Origin: an uncultured Lachnospiraceae bacterium | Lineage (GTDB): Bacteria; Bacillota; Clostridia; Lachnospirales; Lachnospiraceae | Direction: 5' to 3' | DNA length: 49,501 bases | Assembly (NCBI GenBank): GCA_947588845.1 | Contig: CANQAR010000013.1 | Location: forward strand, 1-49,501 | In this document: piece after piece, positions 40,701 through 49,501 of the stretch | Layout: the number at the start of each line of letters is the position of its first letter | Numbering within the stretch: position 1 is the first letter of the stretch | Made by a program: the position numbers and the translations under genes | Notes under the pieces: model-generated | Seen by the model: the letters and a program-made list of their open reading frames with translations, nothing else | Told to the model about the DNA's origin: nothing | The model's database searches: none

Positions 40701-43700
40701 GAGGTAACGTACGCGGACGAGGAATCCGAACAGATAACGTCAGAGGGAGGCTTTGTAAGCGGCCGGACGGGAGTTGAGCTGACCCTGCCAGGATTCAGCC
40801 TTGATGAGAGCAGAACTTATGAGGTCGAGATCGGTTATCTGGAAGCAGAGGTAAGTTTTCCGGTCACTGTTACAGCGGAATCAAAGGAAGAAATTGACGG
40901 TTATCAGGAACTTGTTCTCGGCGAATTGTATGAAGGATATAATTATGAAGGAACTGTCCGGTTCCGCTTTACTCCAGATGAGTCTGGATTCTATATGATT
41001 TCAGATGGGGATGGAAATAAAACAGATTTTGCTATATATGATGAGAACCTGAAGAGAATATGGGGCACAAACACTGGATATGAACAAAATGCATATCTTG
41101 AAAAAGACTGTACCTATACCTTGGAACACAAATATCATAATAAGTATTCGCTCAAGATTGAGAAAGCAGATATTGTAATGCTGGAAAACGGCACGGAAAA
41201 AGAAGGGATTACTTCTTATGAGTCTAATGATGTGCTGTATGGATATGTTCCGGAAGAAGATGGCTTTTATGAATTTACTTCTGTGATATACTACAATGGA
41301 AGTTCAAGCAGCGGTTCAAGATATGTCTACTGTTATGATAAAAAAGGTTCTGTCAGTGTAACAGAAAACCGATATAGTGTGGATGGCGTCTATTATAACA
41401 AAGCGAGAATCTATCTGCATAAAGGAGAAGGATATCTTCTGAGAGATAGATTTTATCAGTATTCTTCGGTTGCGGTTGCGTACGAGGAGGTAATTGATCA
41501 GGCGGATACGGATGCGCTGACGGATCCATACGCGTCTGACCGTTCCGGAGGAAGCCACTGGTTTTCCTTCACTCCTGGCGAAGAGGCCATTTATAATTTC
41601 TATGCGGTGATGCCAGATTCATATTATCATAGTATAAACATTGCATTATATGAATTTGATGGGGAAAATTTAAATCAAATTGCGTCTGATAGTGGGTATT
41701 ATTATAATGCGCCTTTCCTGGGACAGACACTGAAGCAGGGAACCGTCTATTACTATAATGTATATATGGATGGGACATCTTCCTGTACGCTCCATTTCGA
41801 GAAAGCTTCGAAGGTGAGCAGTATGGAGATTGCCTCTTATGGGAAAACGGAATATTACGCACTGCAGGGCGAGGATGTCAGCGCGGATGGTCTGCAGCTG
41901 AGTATTGTCTATGCGGATGGCAGCGAAGAACCGGAACTTTTGCAGTATGGAAGCAGGAGTGCAGTGACGGGGCATCAGATCAGTGTCAGCTTTGCGGATG
42001 TAAAGTATGACCGGAACGGAGTCTTGATTCCCGGTACGTACCAGGCGGAAATCTCCTACATGGATGCGGAACCGCTGACATACGAGATCACAGTAAAGTC
42101 TCCGGAAGGAGCGGGAACGGAACTGGCTCTTGACACGGCTGCTAAAGGGACGTGGGACGGGAAAGGAGAGCTTCTCTGGACATACACACCGGCGGAAAGC
42201 GGTACGTACGTGTTTACCAGCGCTCAGGCCGGCACGGAACTGTCCTTTGAGGTTTTTTCGGAAGAACAGCGTCTTGGGAGCAGGGAGTCCATCAGTGACG
42301 ATTCTTCTGACTTAAAGATGTGCTGCGCGTATGATCTTGCCGCAGATACGAAATATTATATACTGGGCCGGGAAAACGCGGACTCTCAGGATACAGAATC
42401 GCTGGAATATTCCATGAAGGTTACGCGTATTGAGGAACAAAAAGGTTCTTTGGAGCTGTCCGGTACAGTGAATGATATAGAAAAACGTTTTGCCGTATTT
42501 GAGGCAGTGGAAGAAGGATATTATGGATTTGAGACGGATTCGGCAGGAGATTACTATTTCTATCTTTCTGTTAAGGATGAAACAGACACCGATGTAAGGA
42601 CAAGCGGCGGCGGTTCCAGTTACTATTATGATGACAATGAGAATGAGCATCGCAGATATAAGTATTTTATGTATCTGGTTCCGGGAAAATACCTGATAAA
42701 GGCAGGGGGAGACAATCAATCCGGCGACGTGTATACGGTTACAGGCGGCCGCCTGCAGACGTGGAATATAGAAGAACCGCTGAAAGGAACTACGGATACC
42801 AGCGGAAACAGATATTTGAGCTACGAATTTACCGTACCATCAACTGGGGTATATACTTTTACGAGTACCTCCGAAAGCCGCATCAATGCTTATATATATA
42901 ATAAAAACTTCCGAAATGACGAAGAGTATTATTATAACACTTATATGGTCCAATTTTCTAACGAAGAGTTGGATGAGGAAAGCAATGTTTATAAAAAGAC
43001 AGCGGGGCTGGAGCTTGTTCAGGGCGAAAAATACATGCTGAATATTCAGTATAGGTACGGTGAAAGCGGCGATTTCACGATTACGGCTGAATCATCTCCG
43101 GCGGTGAACTCTGCAGAGTTTGTAGACGCTCCGCAGACTGTGTATTATTATAAGGCGGATCAGCTCCAGGCAGACAGTGACTTGGCATCTGGTTCTTCCG
43201 TGAAGATAACGTATGCAGACGGACGGACAGAGACGGTTTCTTATAATAGCCGGAGTGCCTATACAGGGCAGGGGTACAGTTTTGCGCTTCCTGACGACGT
43301 GCGCTGCAACAGCGCGGGATATGTGATGCCGGGCGAGTATCAGGCCGAGCTGAAGTACCTGGATTATGTGAAAAAGGTGCCAGTCACGGTGAAGAGGGTA
43401 TCGGAGATGCCGGAAGTGGTTCTGAATGAAAGCGGACAGGGCAGCTATACCGGGAAGACGGAGAACGAGAACGGTTATGGCTATATCCGGTTTACAGGAA
43501 CTGCGGATGGATTCTATAATCTGGTGCTGTCTGTGGATAGCCCGGATGAGATCGAGATAGAAAAAATTGTAAACTCAGCTTATGGCTCAATGAATTTTAG
43601 AACTTCAACGTCGAGTCTGGATTCAAAGTATCTTGTATCTGCGGCGATATACGTGAGAGGAGGACAGTCCTGCTATATCAATTATCATAAGAATCAGTAT

Positions 43701-46700
43701 GATTCCGGCAGCGATGATTTCACGCTCAGCGTAGAACTGGCGGCGGACCAGACTGTCGAGGAACTGGAACTGAACCAGCTGAAGGAGGTCAGTATTACCA
43801 AGACAAGTGAGGTGCGGTGGTTCTCTTTCACTCCTGAGGAGGATGGGACTTATTACCTGAATACGCAGGGAGCGCCGGAAACTCCTGAATTGTCTTTGTA
43901 TGAATCTCCGGATGACGCCGGTGCTTTAAAATCCTATAGCAGTTCCAGGAACGGGAGAGACCAGTATCTGTCGTATGATTTAAATGCCGGCAGAACATAC
44001 TATTATAAGACAGGTTTTGCGTACAGCAGCGGAACAGGCACCTACAATATTGTTGTAGTAAAGAAGGCGTCAAGAGCGGTATCTCTGGAACTGCTGACCG
44101 AGGGTGAAATTTACTGCAGTACAATTCCCGGCTATATTGATAACAGTTTTGCGGACCTGAGATTTCTCGCTACTTATGATGACGGAACGACAGAGGAGAT
44201 CACATTCGGCTATAATGGTACGACTGCGAGATATGTCAGCCTTCAGGGCGAGAAGATGAATTACCAGCCTCCGGAGTGGGAGTATGATGCAGATGGCCAG
44301 ATCAAGGATGAGCAGGAATATGAAGTTACCTTCCTTTATTATCAGGCAAACTGCAAAAAGACTGTGACGGCTCGTTCCATCGAGCAGATGGATGAGCTTA
44401 CGGGTGAGATCAAAGAGACTCTCGGATCCGGTCAGTACCGGTATTACAATTTCACACCTTCCGCCGATGGCTATTACCGTTTCGACGCGTCATCAGCCTC
44501 TGGATATCCGGCGCTTGACATGTTTGATCAGTATATGAGAATTGCGGATGCGGAATATGCGGATCAATATGTTGCTGATGGAATTTACCATAGGGTGAAA
44601 ATATATAAACTGACCGCAGAGATAGCCTGCTGTCTCCGCCTCGGCAATCTTGCGCAGGCAGCTGCTGATATTACTTGCCTGAACGCACAGATTTCCCCGG
44701 TGTCTTCCATTGAGATCAGTTCCTATCCGCAGACGGAATATATTTTCGGTGTGGACAGCGAATATAATACGGAAGGACTTTCCATAAAGGTTACTTATGA
44801 AGACAATACGGAAGAGACGATCGAAGCAGGCAAGAGCAGCCAGATGACGCATCTGCCGTTTACGACCTGGATCGAAGGAAATGATGCGGACAACCGTTAT
44901 CTTGGAACGGCAGGTCAAAAGACAGTCAATATTTCCTACATGGATTATAAGACATCCTATTTGATAAATGTAAACAACAATGAGGAACTGCCGGAAGTGA
45001 AGATGGAAGAGCCGTATCAGGGAGAACTCACCGGCAGCAGGGAGTTTGCTTATGTGAGGTTCAGTGCTTCTGAGAGCGGATTTTACCGTTTTGCCTTTGA
45101 TTCGTCGGAGGAGGGCAAAACCGGAGTTGTGACGGCAGTTAAGAATGCTTCCTCTGCGGATGTAGTCTGCAGAGACTGGGGCGATAAGAGCCGGAAGGTG
45201 GCCTATCTGCTTGCAGGAGTAACCTATTACGTGAAGGGAAGACTTGAGAGCGGCGGCAGCCAGACGGCAGGCAGCTATACTGTGTCGGTGGAGAAGGTCG
45301 CCGATCTGAAAGACAGCGTGCAGTCGGGTACACTGGCAGCGGGACAGCCGGGCGTTTATCAGTACACGGCGCAGACGGAAGGTTATTATCAGTTTGTGCT
45401 TGACGCGGACGGCAAAGCGGCGCTTGGTGTCAATGACAGCAGTTTCCAGGCGCTTCATGCATCGGAAGGCGAGAGGAACAACCGCAGATATTATGTGGTG
45501 AAGTTAAGCGCGGGGACAAGTTATCTCATCGTCTGCAGTGCAGAGGCAGACATGGAGTATTCTGTCAATGCGATGAAGAAGCCGGATGTGACGCAGATCA
45601 CGATTACGCAGGAGCCGGAAAAGCTGGAATATTATTCGCAGTTTGAAAATGTACTCAGCCTGGACGGACTTGAAGTGGAGATTACCTATGCGGACAGGAC
45701 GAAGGAAACGCTGAAAGCAGGCGAACGGAGTTCCTGGGGTGTTGAGCTTGAGGCGGATGACTCGGCTGTTTTAAGGGATGCGTCAAAGCATTACGTGCCG
45801 GGAACTTACCAGGTGGACTGTGTTTATCTGGAACTGAGGGCATCGTTTGAAATTGAAGTGAAATCGTTTGATGTGTCCGCGGCTCAGGAAATGCCGCTTG
45901 AGGAATCCGTTGATGTGGAGATACCGGCGAACGGATCCGTATTTTACGTGTTTACTCCTTCGAAGACGGAGACTTACCGTTTCTACTCGAGAGGGAAAGA
46001 TCCAGTGCGTGCGTCTGTCTATTCGGGTGACGGAGTTCTGCTGGCGACAGGAGGAAACGGTGAAGACCTTGTGATTGAACGGAAGCTGGAAGCGGGCACC
46101 ACATATATTTTCCGTGTGCGTGCATTTAACTCGAAGGAAGCGGCGTCTGCTGTGCTTCGGCTGCATGATACATCTGCTTTTACGGAAGTTACGGGCGTTG
46201 CGATCACGGAACCGCGTGTGACGATCGGAGAGATCGGCGGAACGAAGCAGCTGACAGCAGAGGTTTCCCCGGAGGATGCGGAGGATAAAACGATCACATG
46301 GAGCAGCAGTGACGCGGATGTGGCTTCGGTGGACCAGAACGGTCTGGTGACAGCAAATGCGCAGGGAACCGCGACGGTCACGGTTACGACAAAGGATGGC
46401 GGATATACGGCAGACTGTATTGTGACAGTGGATCTGGCAGCGCCTGAGATTACCAGGGTGATTCCGGAGGATGGAAGCGAGATCGGGCCGGCAGCCAGGA
46501 CGCTGTGGATCTATTTAAAAGACGACAGTGACGTAGATGCGGTGCTTGTGGAATATAAAGCGGCGGACGCGGCGGATTATGCTCCGGAAGATCAGTTTAC
46601 AATCTCCGATAAAGATGAGAACTACGAATCGGAGGCAGTGCTGACCGCGGAGATTCCGGTGGATCCTTATGAGGACGGGACCCGTATAACGGTGCGCCTG

Positions 46701-49501
46701 ACTGCGAAGGATAAGGGCGGCAACCAGAGTGAACCGGCGGAATATACTTATACAGTGGACAAAAAAGCGCCGGAGATCACCGATCTGACAGGTACGCATA
46801 ATAAAGAAACGTTATCTGTGGACCTTGCGTGGAAAGGCAAAATGGAGCGGGATATTTCCAGCTATTCCATTTATCGGAAAGCTCAGGGTGCGGATGATGA
46901 AACGTATGAGTATCTGGGAACACAGACAGGCTACATTAATAAAGAAGATTACGCATACAGTGACAGTACAATACCGAATGAGGATGCGGCCTATACTTAT
47001 AAAGTAACGGCATACGACAAGCGGGGAAATGACAGCGGCAGCCTGTACACGGTGGACGTGAATGTTGAGAGAGTCAACTGCGCGCCGGAAATTATTCTGA
47101 ACTGCGCTGCTACCATGCTGGCAGGTGATCCATATGACTTTGATCTCTCAGGTTCTTCGGATGACGGAGCGATCGTCAGCGTTACAGTTGATTACGGCGA
47201 CGAGAGTACAGCGGATGAGAGAACGCTGTCCGATACGGAAACTCTGGAGACGCCGTTCAATCATACGTATACGCTGGGAGAGAATGAGGAGCAGAAGATC
47301 TTCACGGTGACGGTAACTGCCACAGATGATGAAGGAGAAACAGCTGAGCTGACAAAGGACATCCGTGTGGTGAACGGAGAGAATCAGGGCTTCCTGACCG
47401 TTCATGTCGTGGATACGGACGGTATCCCACTTAAGGGAGCGCCTGTTTACTTCAATATGGGCGAGACCGGTCAGATCATTACGAATACGGATGCGGCCGG
47501 CAAGGCAGAGTTTATTGATATTCCAGGATTCTACGCGGTTGGTTCGTATGTCAGCGGTTATCTGCCGCAGCGGAAAAGTGTGGAGATCACAGCCGGAGAG
47601 ACATCAGAACTGACGCTGACGCTGGAGGAGAAACCTCTGGTGGAAGGAACTTTTGAGGCGCACCGCATGACGCTTTCTGAGATTCAGGATGCAGTCGACC
47701 GCGGAGTCATAGACCTGCAGGATACGGATAATTATCATATCATGCAGTATGAAGTGACACTGGAGTATTCAACCGTAAATATTTATGTTGGAGATGAAGT
47801 CTGGGTTGAAGGCGCTCCGAATGGATACGTTCTGGTGCCGCAGATACTCAGCGAGGAAATCGTCGTTATTCTGAAGATTCCGGTAGGAGTATCAATTCTG
47901 AAGGAATTTTACAATGTCGATCTGTACATTCTCAACAATGCATCAGAGGAGTTCAGTCTGAAGAATAACCATATCACGCTGAATGTTCCGGATGGACTGA
48001 CCGTAATGGACGGCGGAGACGCCAACGGCGCGGAAGTGGATATTGATGAGATTAAGGGACAGACGACAGAAGTAGTGAACTGGATCCTGCGGGGAGACAA
48101 AGCAGGTGATTACAACCTGAGCGCGGATTATTCCGGTATTTTGTCAGATTTCAATATGCCGGTGACTGCATCCTTTACGAGCAGTGAGCCGATCCAGGTG
48201 CGCGGAGTGGAAAACCTTAAGGTAACGATGAAGATACCGGATTCCTTTACAAACGGAGAATTCTATTACAGTCTGACGATGACGAACACGGCTTCGGCTG
48301 ACGATACTGCGGCAGAGATGTTTATGCCGGGTCTGAACGGGGAAGGAGAGCTGATCCAGACAAGACTGATAAAAGAAGGAGAGGCTGATAAGTATTACAC
48401 GATGGATGAGATGCCTGACAGACTTCTGGGCGGCCAGAGCATTGAGCGTTTCTATCGGATCACCGATCAGATTTATGAGCAGCTGAAGGATTATCCGAAT
48501 TATGCGGACTTTGTATTCTACTTCAAAAACATGTGGATTAAGGAAGTGGCTTCCTGCGGCGTTCATCTGGATGTCCAGGTGGTGCCGGCTTCCGAGCTTG
48601 CGGAGGTTTATGAGCAGTACCGGGCGCTGCCTGCGGAACTGACTGTCACGGCGACAGACGCCGTCTATGGTTATGCCGAAGGAGAAGCGAAACTGACCGC
48701 AGAGGCAGTGACAAATGCGGACGCGGCATACCAGCCGGTTACGTATGAATGGTATTATGAGAACTTTAACGGCAGGATAGAAGGAGAGGAATCAGCAGAA
48801 CTGGTGGTTCCTGCGGGTCTTGCTGCAGGTACTCATACGTATTACTGCGTAGCTGTAACCGAGCGCTCGGATAATCATCACAAGGCGCGGACGGATTATA
48901 CAAGAGTGGATCTGACAATTTCGCAGAGAACGGCGGAACTGAAATGGTCCGGCGATACAGAGCTGACATACGACGGAAAACCGGCTGCTGTAAAAGCCGA
49001 GGTTACAAACCTGGTGGAAGGTGATACCTGTGAAGTGACAGTCGAAAACGGAGCTGAAACAAATGCGGGTACTTACAAGGCAAAAGCGATAAGCCTGTCA
49101 AACGAAAACTATCAGCTTCCGGCGGACGTAGAGCATGAATATACAATTGCTCCGAAGAATGTCACACTGACCTGGTCGGGAGTTGAGACACGGACGTATG
49201 ACGGAAAACCGTCTGCGGTGACAGCCGAAGTGACGAAGGCCGATCTGGTCGGAGAAGATACCTGCAGTGTTACTGTGACCGGCGGAGACAAAATTCATGC
49301 CGGGACGTATACAGCGACGGCGACGCCTGATAATTCGAATTATGCGGTTTCAGCTGAAAATGCAGCACAGGAGTATACAATCAGCAAGGCGCCTCTGACG
49401 GCAGCTTATGCGGATGAAGAAATTTACTATGGAACGAAGCCCGCGCTTAAGGTTAATGTCACTGGCTTCGTGAATGGGGAGACTGAGGAGACGGCGCAGA
49501 A
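37761..49501 (+). CDS. Giant secreted multi-domain surface protein (3' end outside window)
   Basis: The frame is open from ATG 37761 to the window edge, at least 3,913 residues; I checked the frame at several points (39117, 41559, 43818, 46182, 49140). Residues 1-34 form a signal peptide (SMVLTSPGGQIWTASA). Then come an acidic region, a Thr/Glu repeat (241-352), and about 17 jelly-roll-like units with the recurrent pattern W/YFxFxPxxxGxYxF...YY, which resemble pre-peptidase C-terminal (PPC) domains. These alternate with about seven Big_3-type units (for example TEYIFGVDSEYNTEGLSIKV). From about 2808 there is one Big_2 domain, then Fn3-like, PKD-like (about 3104-3205) and carboxypeptidase-regulatory-like (about 3209-3290) domains, an unassigned stretch, and MBG/YDG-type repeats (LTYDGKP, RTYDGKP) from about 3722. 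It is very Tyr-rich. Probably a surface adhesin or carbohydrate-contact protein; no enzyme domain seen so far. The anchor should lie beyond the window. Confidence 0.9.
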   Translation, partial: MKHAKWWQRWLAGLLSASMVLTSPGGQIWTASASEDSSIIEESVITEVDAEESGAEVSDAAGEDLAVAEEPSGEELILEKAAVSKEESSDDQDPAQIAGDSELVIESISEVEQDTGTEEFLDLRPGETVAARISEAGGKKWFRYVPDAAGMYGLFSDGQAGICAELYDEPEGEKLAEASDSEVDGLSGDKTGFSLEYALESGEDYYYAVSLCDEAATGMFEVLFSYMENAAQTDSEEEITEAPAETENATETAETSAETENVTETAEAPAETENATETAETSAETENTTETAEAPAETENVTETAETSAETENVTETAEAPAETENVAETAETSAETENATEAAEAPAETEMTEVPESVNMEILPEDTSEMSADLAEETLLLSEDEDAGEGDLAEEESAANGEESENESDITEESDTETESDSEEEIPDTGYTALELNKTEGVRIAEKGEVKWFAFTPAMDGIYRFASQGDFDTLARMYEDPDGEAVDENDDKSTADSNFGLECVLTAGKTYYFTAQMCYENVTGYFEVGIEYVDRAVTAVEMISPMQTTYYGGFDTNVTAKGLVWNVTYSDGGTELVGGYYNTGFRDGYINITHNVRKKDNKLVNGEYQVTAVYKNWEETYTVKVTDPADMPELGGQSAESRLSNAVYYRFSAPDSGYYVFSLSLADGSRNNCYINGSLYDSMGNSVSSVFSSENYYYYYHNVRGYVYYLEEGQNYIIKGALSDNSIESYGRTYKISMDPVGSLTAGTAAVTEGKMLAGSFVPEKDGSYKITVKYPDMSYYYDFEDTVFVRDSDWGTVSCEEYSYGSGETKGHTAILHKGETYYVMMNPRYGTGEYQLTIEETAPTTLEEETSVEGSVSGDVFYKFSPSKDGMYRFSLSQTNTDYISWSLYISGQYDQSSIGSGTSYAEGTEEENRVYRLTGGETYLVRLNSSSDSEEGQEFSLSVNYVPEVTDMTVVKTPDKTEYKRNEYLDYTGLEVEVTYADEESEQITSEGGFVSGRTGVELTLPGFSLDESRTYEVEIGYLEAEVSFPVTVTAESKEEIDGYQELVLGELYEGYNYEGTVRFRFTPDESGFYMISDGDGNKTDFAIYDENLKRIWGTNTGYEQNAYLEKDCTYTLEHKYHNKYSLKIEKADIVMLENGTEKEGITSYESNDVLYGYVPEEDGFYEFTSVIYYNGSSSSGSRYVYCYDKKGSVSVTENRYSVDGVYYNKARIYLHKGEGYLLRDRFYQYSSVAVAYEEVIDQADTDALTDPYASDRSGGSHWFSFTPGEEAIYNFYAVMPDSYYHSINIALYEFDGENLNQIASDSGYYYNAPFLGQTLKQGTVYYYNVYMDGTSSCTLHFEKASKVSSMEIASYGKTEYYALQGEDVSADGLQLSIVYADGSEEPELLQYGSRSAVTGHQISVSFADVKYDRNGVLIPGTYQAEISYMDAEPLTYEITVKSPEGAGTELALDTAAKGTWDGKGELLWTYTPAESGTYVFTSAQAGTELSFEVFSEEQRLGSRESISDDSSDLKMCCAYDLAADTKYYILGRENADSQDTESLEYSMKVTRIEEQKGSLELSGTVNDIEKRFAVFEAVEEGYYGFETDSAGDYYFYLSVKDETDTDVRTSGGGSSYYYDDNENEHRRYKYFMYLVPGKYLIKAGGDNQSGDVYTVTGGRLQTWNIEEPLKGTTDTSGNRYLSYEFTVPSTGVYTFTSTSESRINAYIYNKNFRNDEEYYYNTYMVQFSNEELDEESNVYKKTAGLELVQGEKYMLNIQYRYGESGDFTITAESSPAVNSAEFVDAPQTVYYYKADQLQADSDLASGSSVKITYADGRTETVSYNSRSAYTGQGYSFALPDDVRCNSAGYVMPGEYQAELKYLDYVKKVPVTVKRVSEMPEVVLNESGQGSYTGKTENENGYGYIRFTGTADGFYNLVLSVDSPDEIEIEKIVNSAYGSMNFRTSTSSLDSKYLVSAAIYVRGGQSCYINYHKNQYDSGSDDFTLSVELAADQTVEELELNQLKEVSITKTSEVRWFSFTPEEDGTYYLNTQGAPETPELSLYESPDDAGALKSYSSSRNGRDQYLSYDLNAGRTYYYKTGFAYSSGTGTYNIVVVKKASRAVSLELLTEGEIYCSTIPGYIDNSFADLRFLATYDDGTTEEITFGYNGTTARYVSLQGEKMNYQPPEWEYDADGQIKDEQEYEVTFLYYQANCKKTVTARSIEQMDELTGEIKETLGSGQYRYYNFTPSADGYYRFDASSASGYPALDMFDQYMRIADAEYADQYVADGIYHRVKIYKLTAEIACCLRLGNLAQAAADITCLNAQISPVSSIEISSYPQTEYIFGVDSEYNTEGLSIKVTYEDNTEETIEAGKSSQMTHLPFTTWIEGNDADNRYLGTAGQKTVNISYMDYKTSYLINVNNNEELPEVKMEEPYQGELTGSREFAYVRFSASESGFYRFAFDSSEEGKTGVVTAVKNASSADVVCRDWGDKSRKVAYLLAGVTYYVKGRLESGGSQTAGSYTVSVEKVADLKDSVQSGTLAAGQPGVYQYTAQTEGYYQFVLDADGKAALGVNDSSFQALHASEGERNNRRYYVVKLSAGTSYLIVCSAEADMEYSVNAMKKPDVTQITITQEPEKLEYYSQFENVLSLDGLEVEITYADRTKETLKAGERSSWGVELEADDSAVLRDASKHYVPGTYQVDCVYLELRASFEIEVKSFDVSAAQEMPLEESVDVEIPANGSVFYVFTPSKTETYRFYSRGKDPVRASVYSGDGVLLATGGNGEDLVIERKLEAGTTYIFRVRAFNSKEAASAVLRLHDTSAFTEVTGVAITEPRVTIGEIGGTKQLTAEVSPEDAEDKTITWSSSDADVASVDQNGLVTANAQGTATVTVTTKDGGYTADCIVTVDLAAPEITRVIPEDGSEIGPAARTLWIYLKDDSDVDAVLVEYKAADAADYAPEDQFTISDKDENYESEAVLTAEIPVDPYEDGTRITVRLTAKDKGGNQSEPAEYTYTVDKKAPEITDLTGTHNKETLSVDLAWKGKMERDISSYSIYRKAQGADDETYEYLGTQTGYINKEDYAYSDSTIPNEDAAYTYKVTAYDKRGNDSGSLYTVDVNVERVNCAPEIILNCAATMLAGDPYDFDLSGSSDDGAIVSVTVDYGDESTADERTLSDTETLETPFNHTYTLGENEEQKIFTVTVTATDDEGETAELTKDIRVVNGENQGFLTVHVVDTDGIPLKGAPVYFNMGETGQIITNTDAAGKAEFIDIPGFYAVGSYVSGYLPQRKSVEITAGETSELTLTLEEKPLVEGTFEAHRMTLSEIQDAVDRGVIDLQDTDNYHIMQYEVTLEYSTVNIYVGDEVWVEGAPNGYVLVPQILSEEIVVILKIPVGVSILKEFYNVDLYILNNASEEFSLKNNHITLNVPDGLTVMDGGDANGAEVDIDEIKGQTTEVVNWILRGDKAGDYNLSADYSGILSDFNMPVTASFTSSEPIQVRGVENLKVTMKIPDSFTNGEFYYSLTMTNTASADDTAAEMFMPGLNGEGELIQTRLIKEGEADKYYTMDEMPDRLLGGQSIERFYRITDQIYEQLKDYPNYADFVFYFKNMWIKEVASCGVHLDVQVVPASELAEVYEQYRALPAELTVTATDAVYGYAEGEAKLTAEAVTNADAAYQPVTYEWYYENFNGRIEGEESAELVVPAGLAAGTHTYYCVAVTERSDNHHKARTDYTRVDLTISQRTAELKWSGDTELTYDGKPAAVKAEVTNLVEGDTCEVTVENGAETNAGTYKAKAISLSNENYQLPADVEHEYTIAPKNVTLTWSGVETRTYDGKPSAVTAEVTKADLVGEDTCSVTVTGGDKIHAGTYTATATPDNSNYAVSAENAAQEYTISKAPLTAAYADEEIYYGTKPALKVNVTGFVNGETEETAQ
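38481..38815 (+). repeat. 78-bp tandem repeat coding a 26-residue Thr/Glu/Ala unit
   Basis: Four full copies and one partial copy of a 78-bp unit encode EAPAETENATETAETSAETE plus NVTETA, with variation mainly at Ala/Val/Thr after EN. Each unit is itself two 13-residue halves (APAETEN / TSAETEN). It forms an extended acidic stalk between the first and second PPC-like units. Confidence 0.9.

Overview
The window reads as a chromosomal segment of a spore-forming clostridium, most likely Lachnospiraceae. The evidence is the order hup, rqcP, yabP, yabQ, divIC, spoIIE, tilS, hpt, ftsH, which matches the Bacillus/Clostridium sporulation and division cluster. It is supported by a CotS-type spore coat gene, a TatD-linked radical SAM gene, an AAA/PD-(D/E)XK protein of a type common in gut clostridia, and a tRNA gene without encoded CCA. 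Assignments come from reading the sequence only; no database search was made.

Layout. 0.1-2.5 kb: a broken Rpn-type nuclease gene and a small secreted Ig-like protein. 2.6-5.9 kb: a cobalamin riboswitch with a terminator ahead of a P1B metal ATPase whose N-terminus is a long His/Cys repeat. 6-13.8 kb: a peptide/nickel-type ABC importer (SBP, two permeases, two ATPases), a second periplasmic-binding protein and an aspartoacylase-like M14 hydrolase. 14-16 kb: a 48-aa small protein and an AAA/PD-(D/E)XK protein. 16.2-16.6 kb: a type I toxin/antisense-RNA module. 16.7-18.8 kb: an attenuator-like structured leader and an Amt-PII fusion. 19.2-21 kb: an OLD-like ATPase translationally coupled to a PIN nuclease, a candidate defence pair. 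21-25.5 kb: radical SAM protein, pyridoxamine kinase, HAD phosphatase, CotS-like protein. 25.5-25.8 kb: a second type I toxin module. 26.2-36.8 kb: phosphoglucomutase, then the sporulation/division cluster. 37.2 kb: tRNA-Gly. 37.8 kb to the end: a giant secreted multi-domain protein of more than 3,900 residues, cut by the window edge.

The most unusual signal is non-coding. At least seven intergenic loci carry one structured module (GATGCRCA, outer stem, GAAAATG-type strand, capped inner hairpin, outer stem, GCGC). Its stems differ between copies but stay paired. Two of these copies sit inside 144-154 bp elements with 12-bp terminal inverted repeats and 8-bp flanking direct repeats, so they look like a MITE. 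The other copies form mosaics with strong palindromes such as GTGTCACAGG/CCTGTGACAC and lie at gene ends. Together with the two toxin/antisense modules and the ATPase-PIN pair, this is the part of the window most likely to be undescribed.
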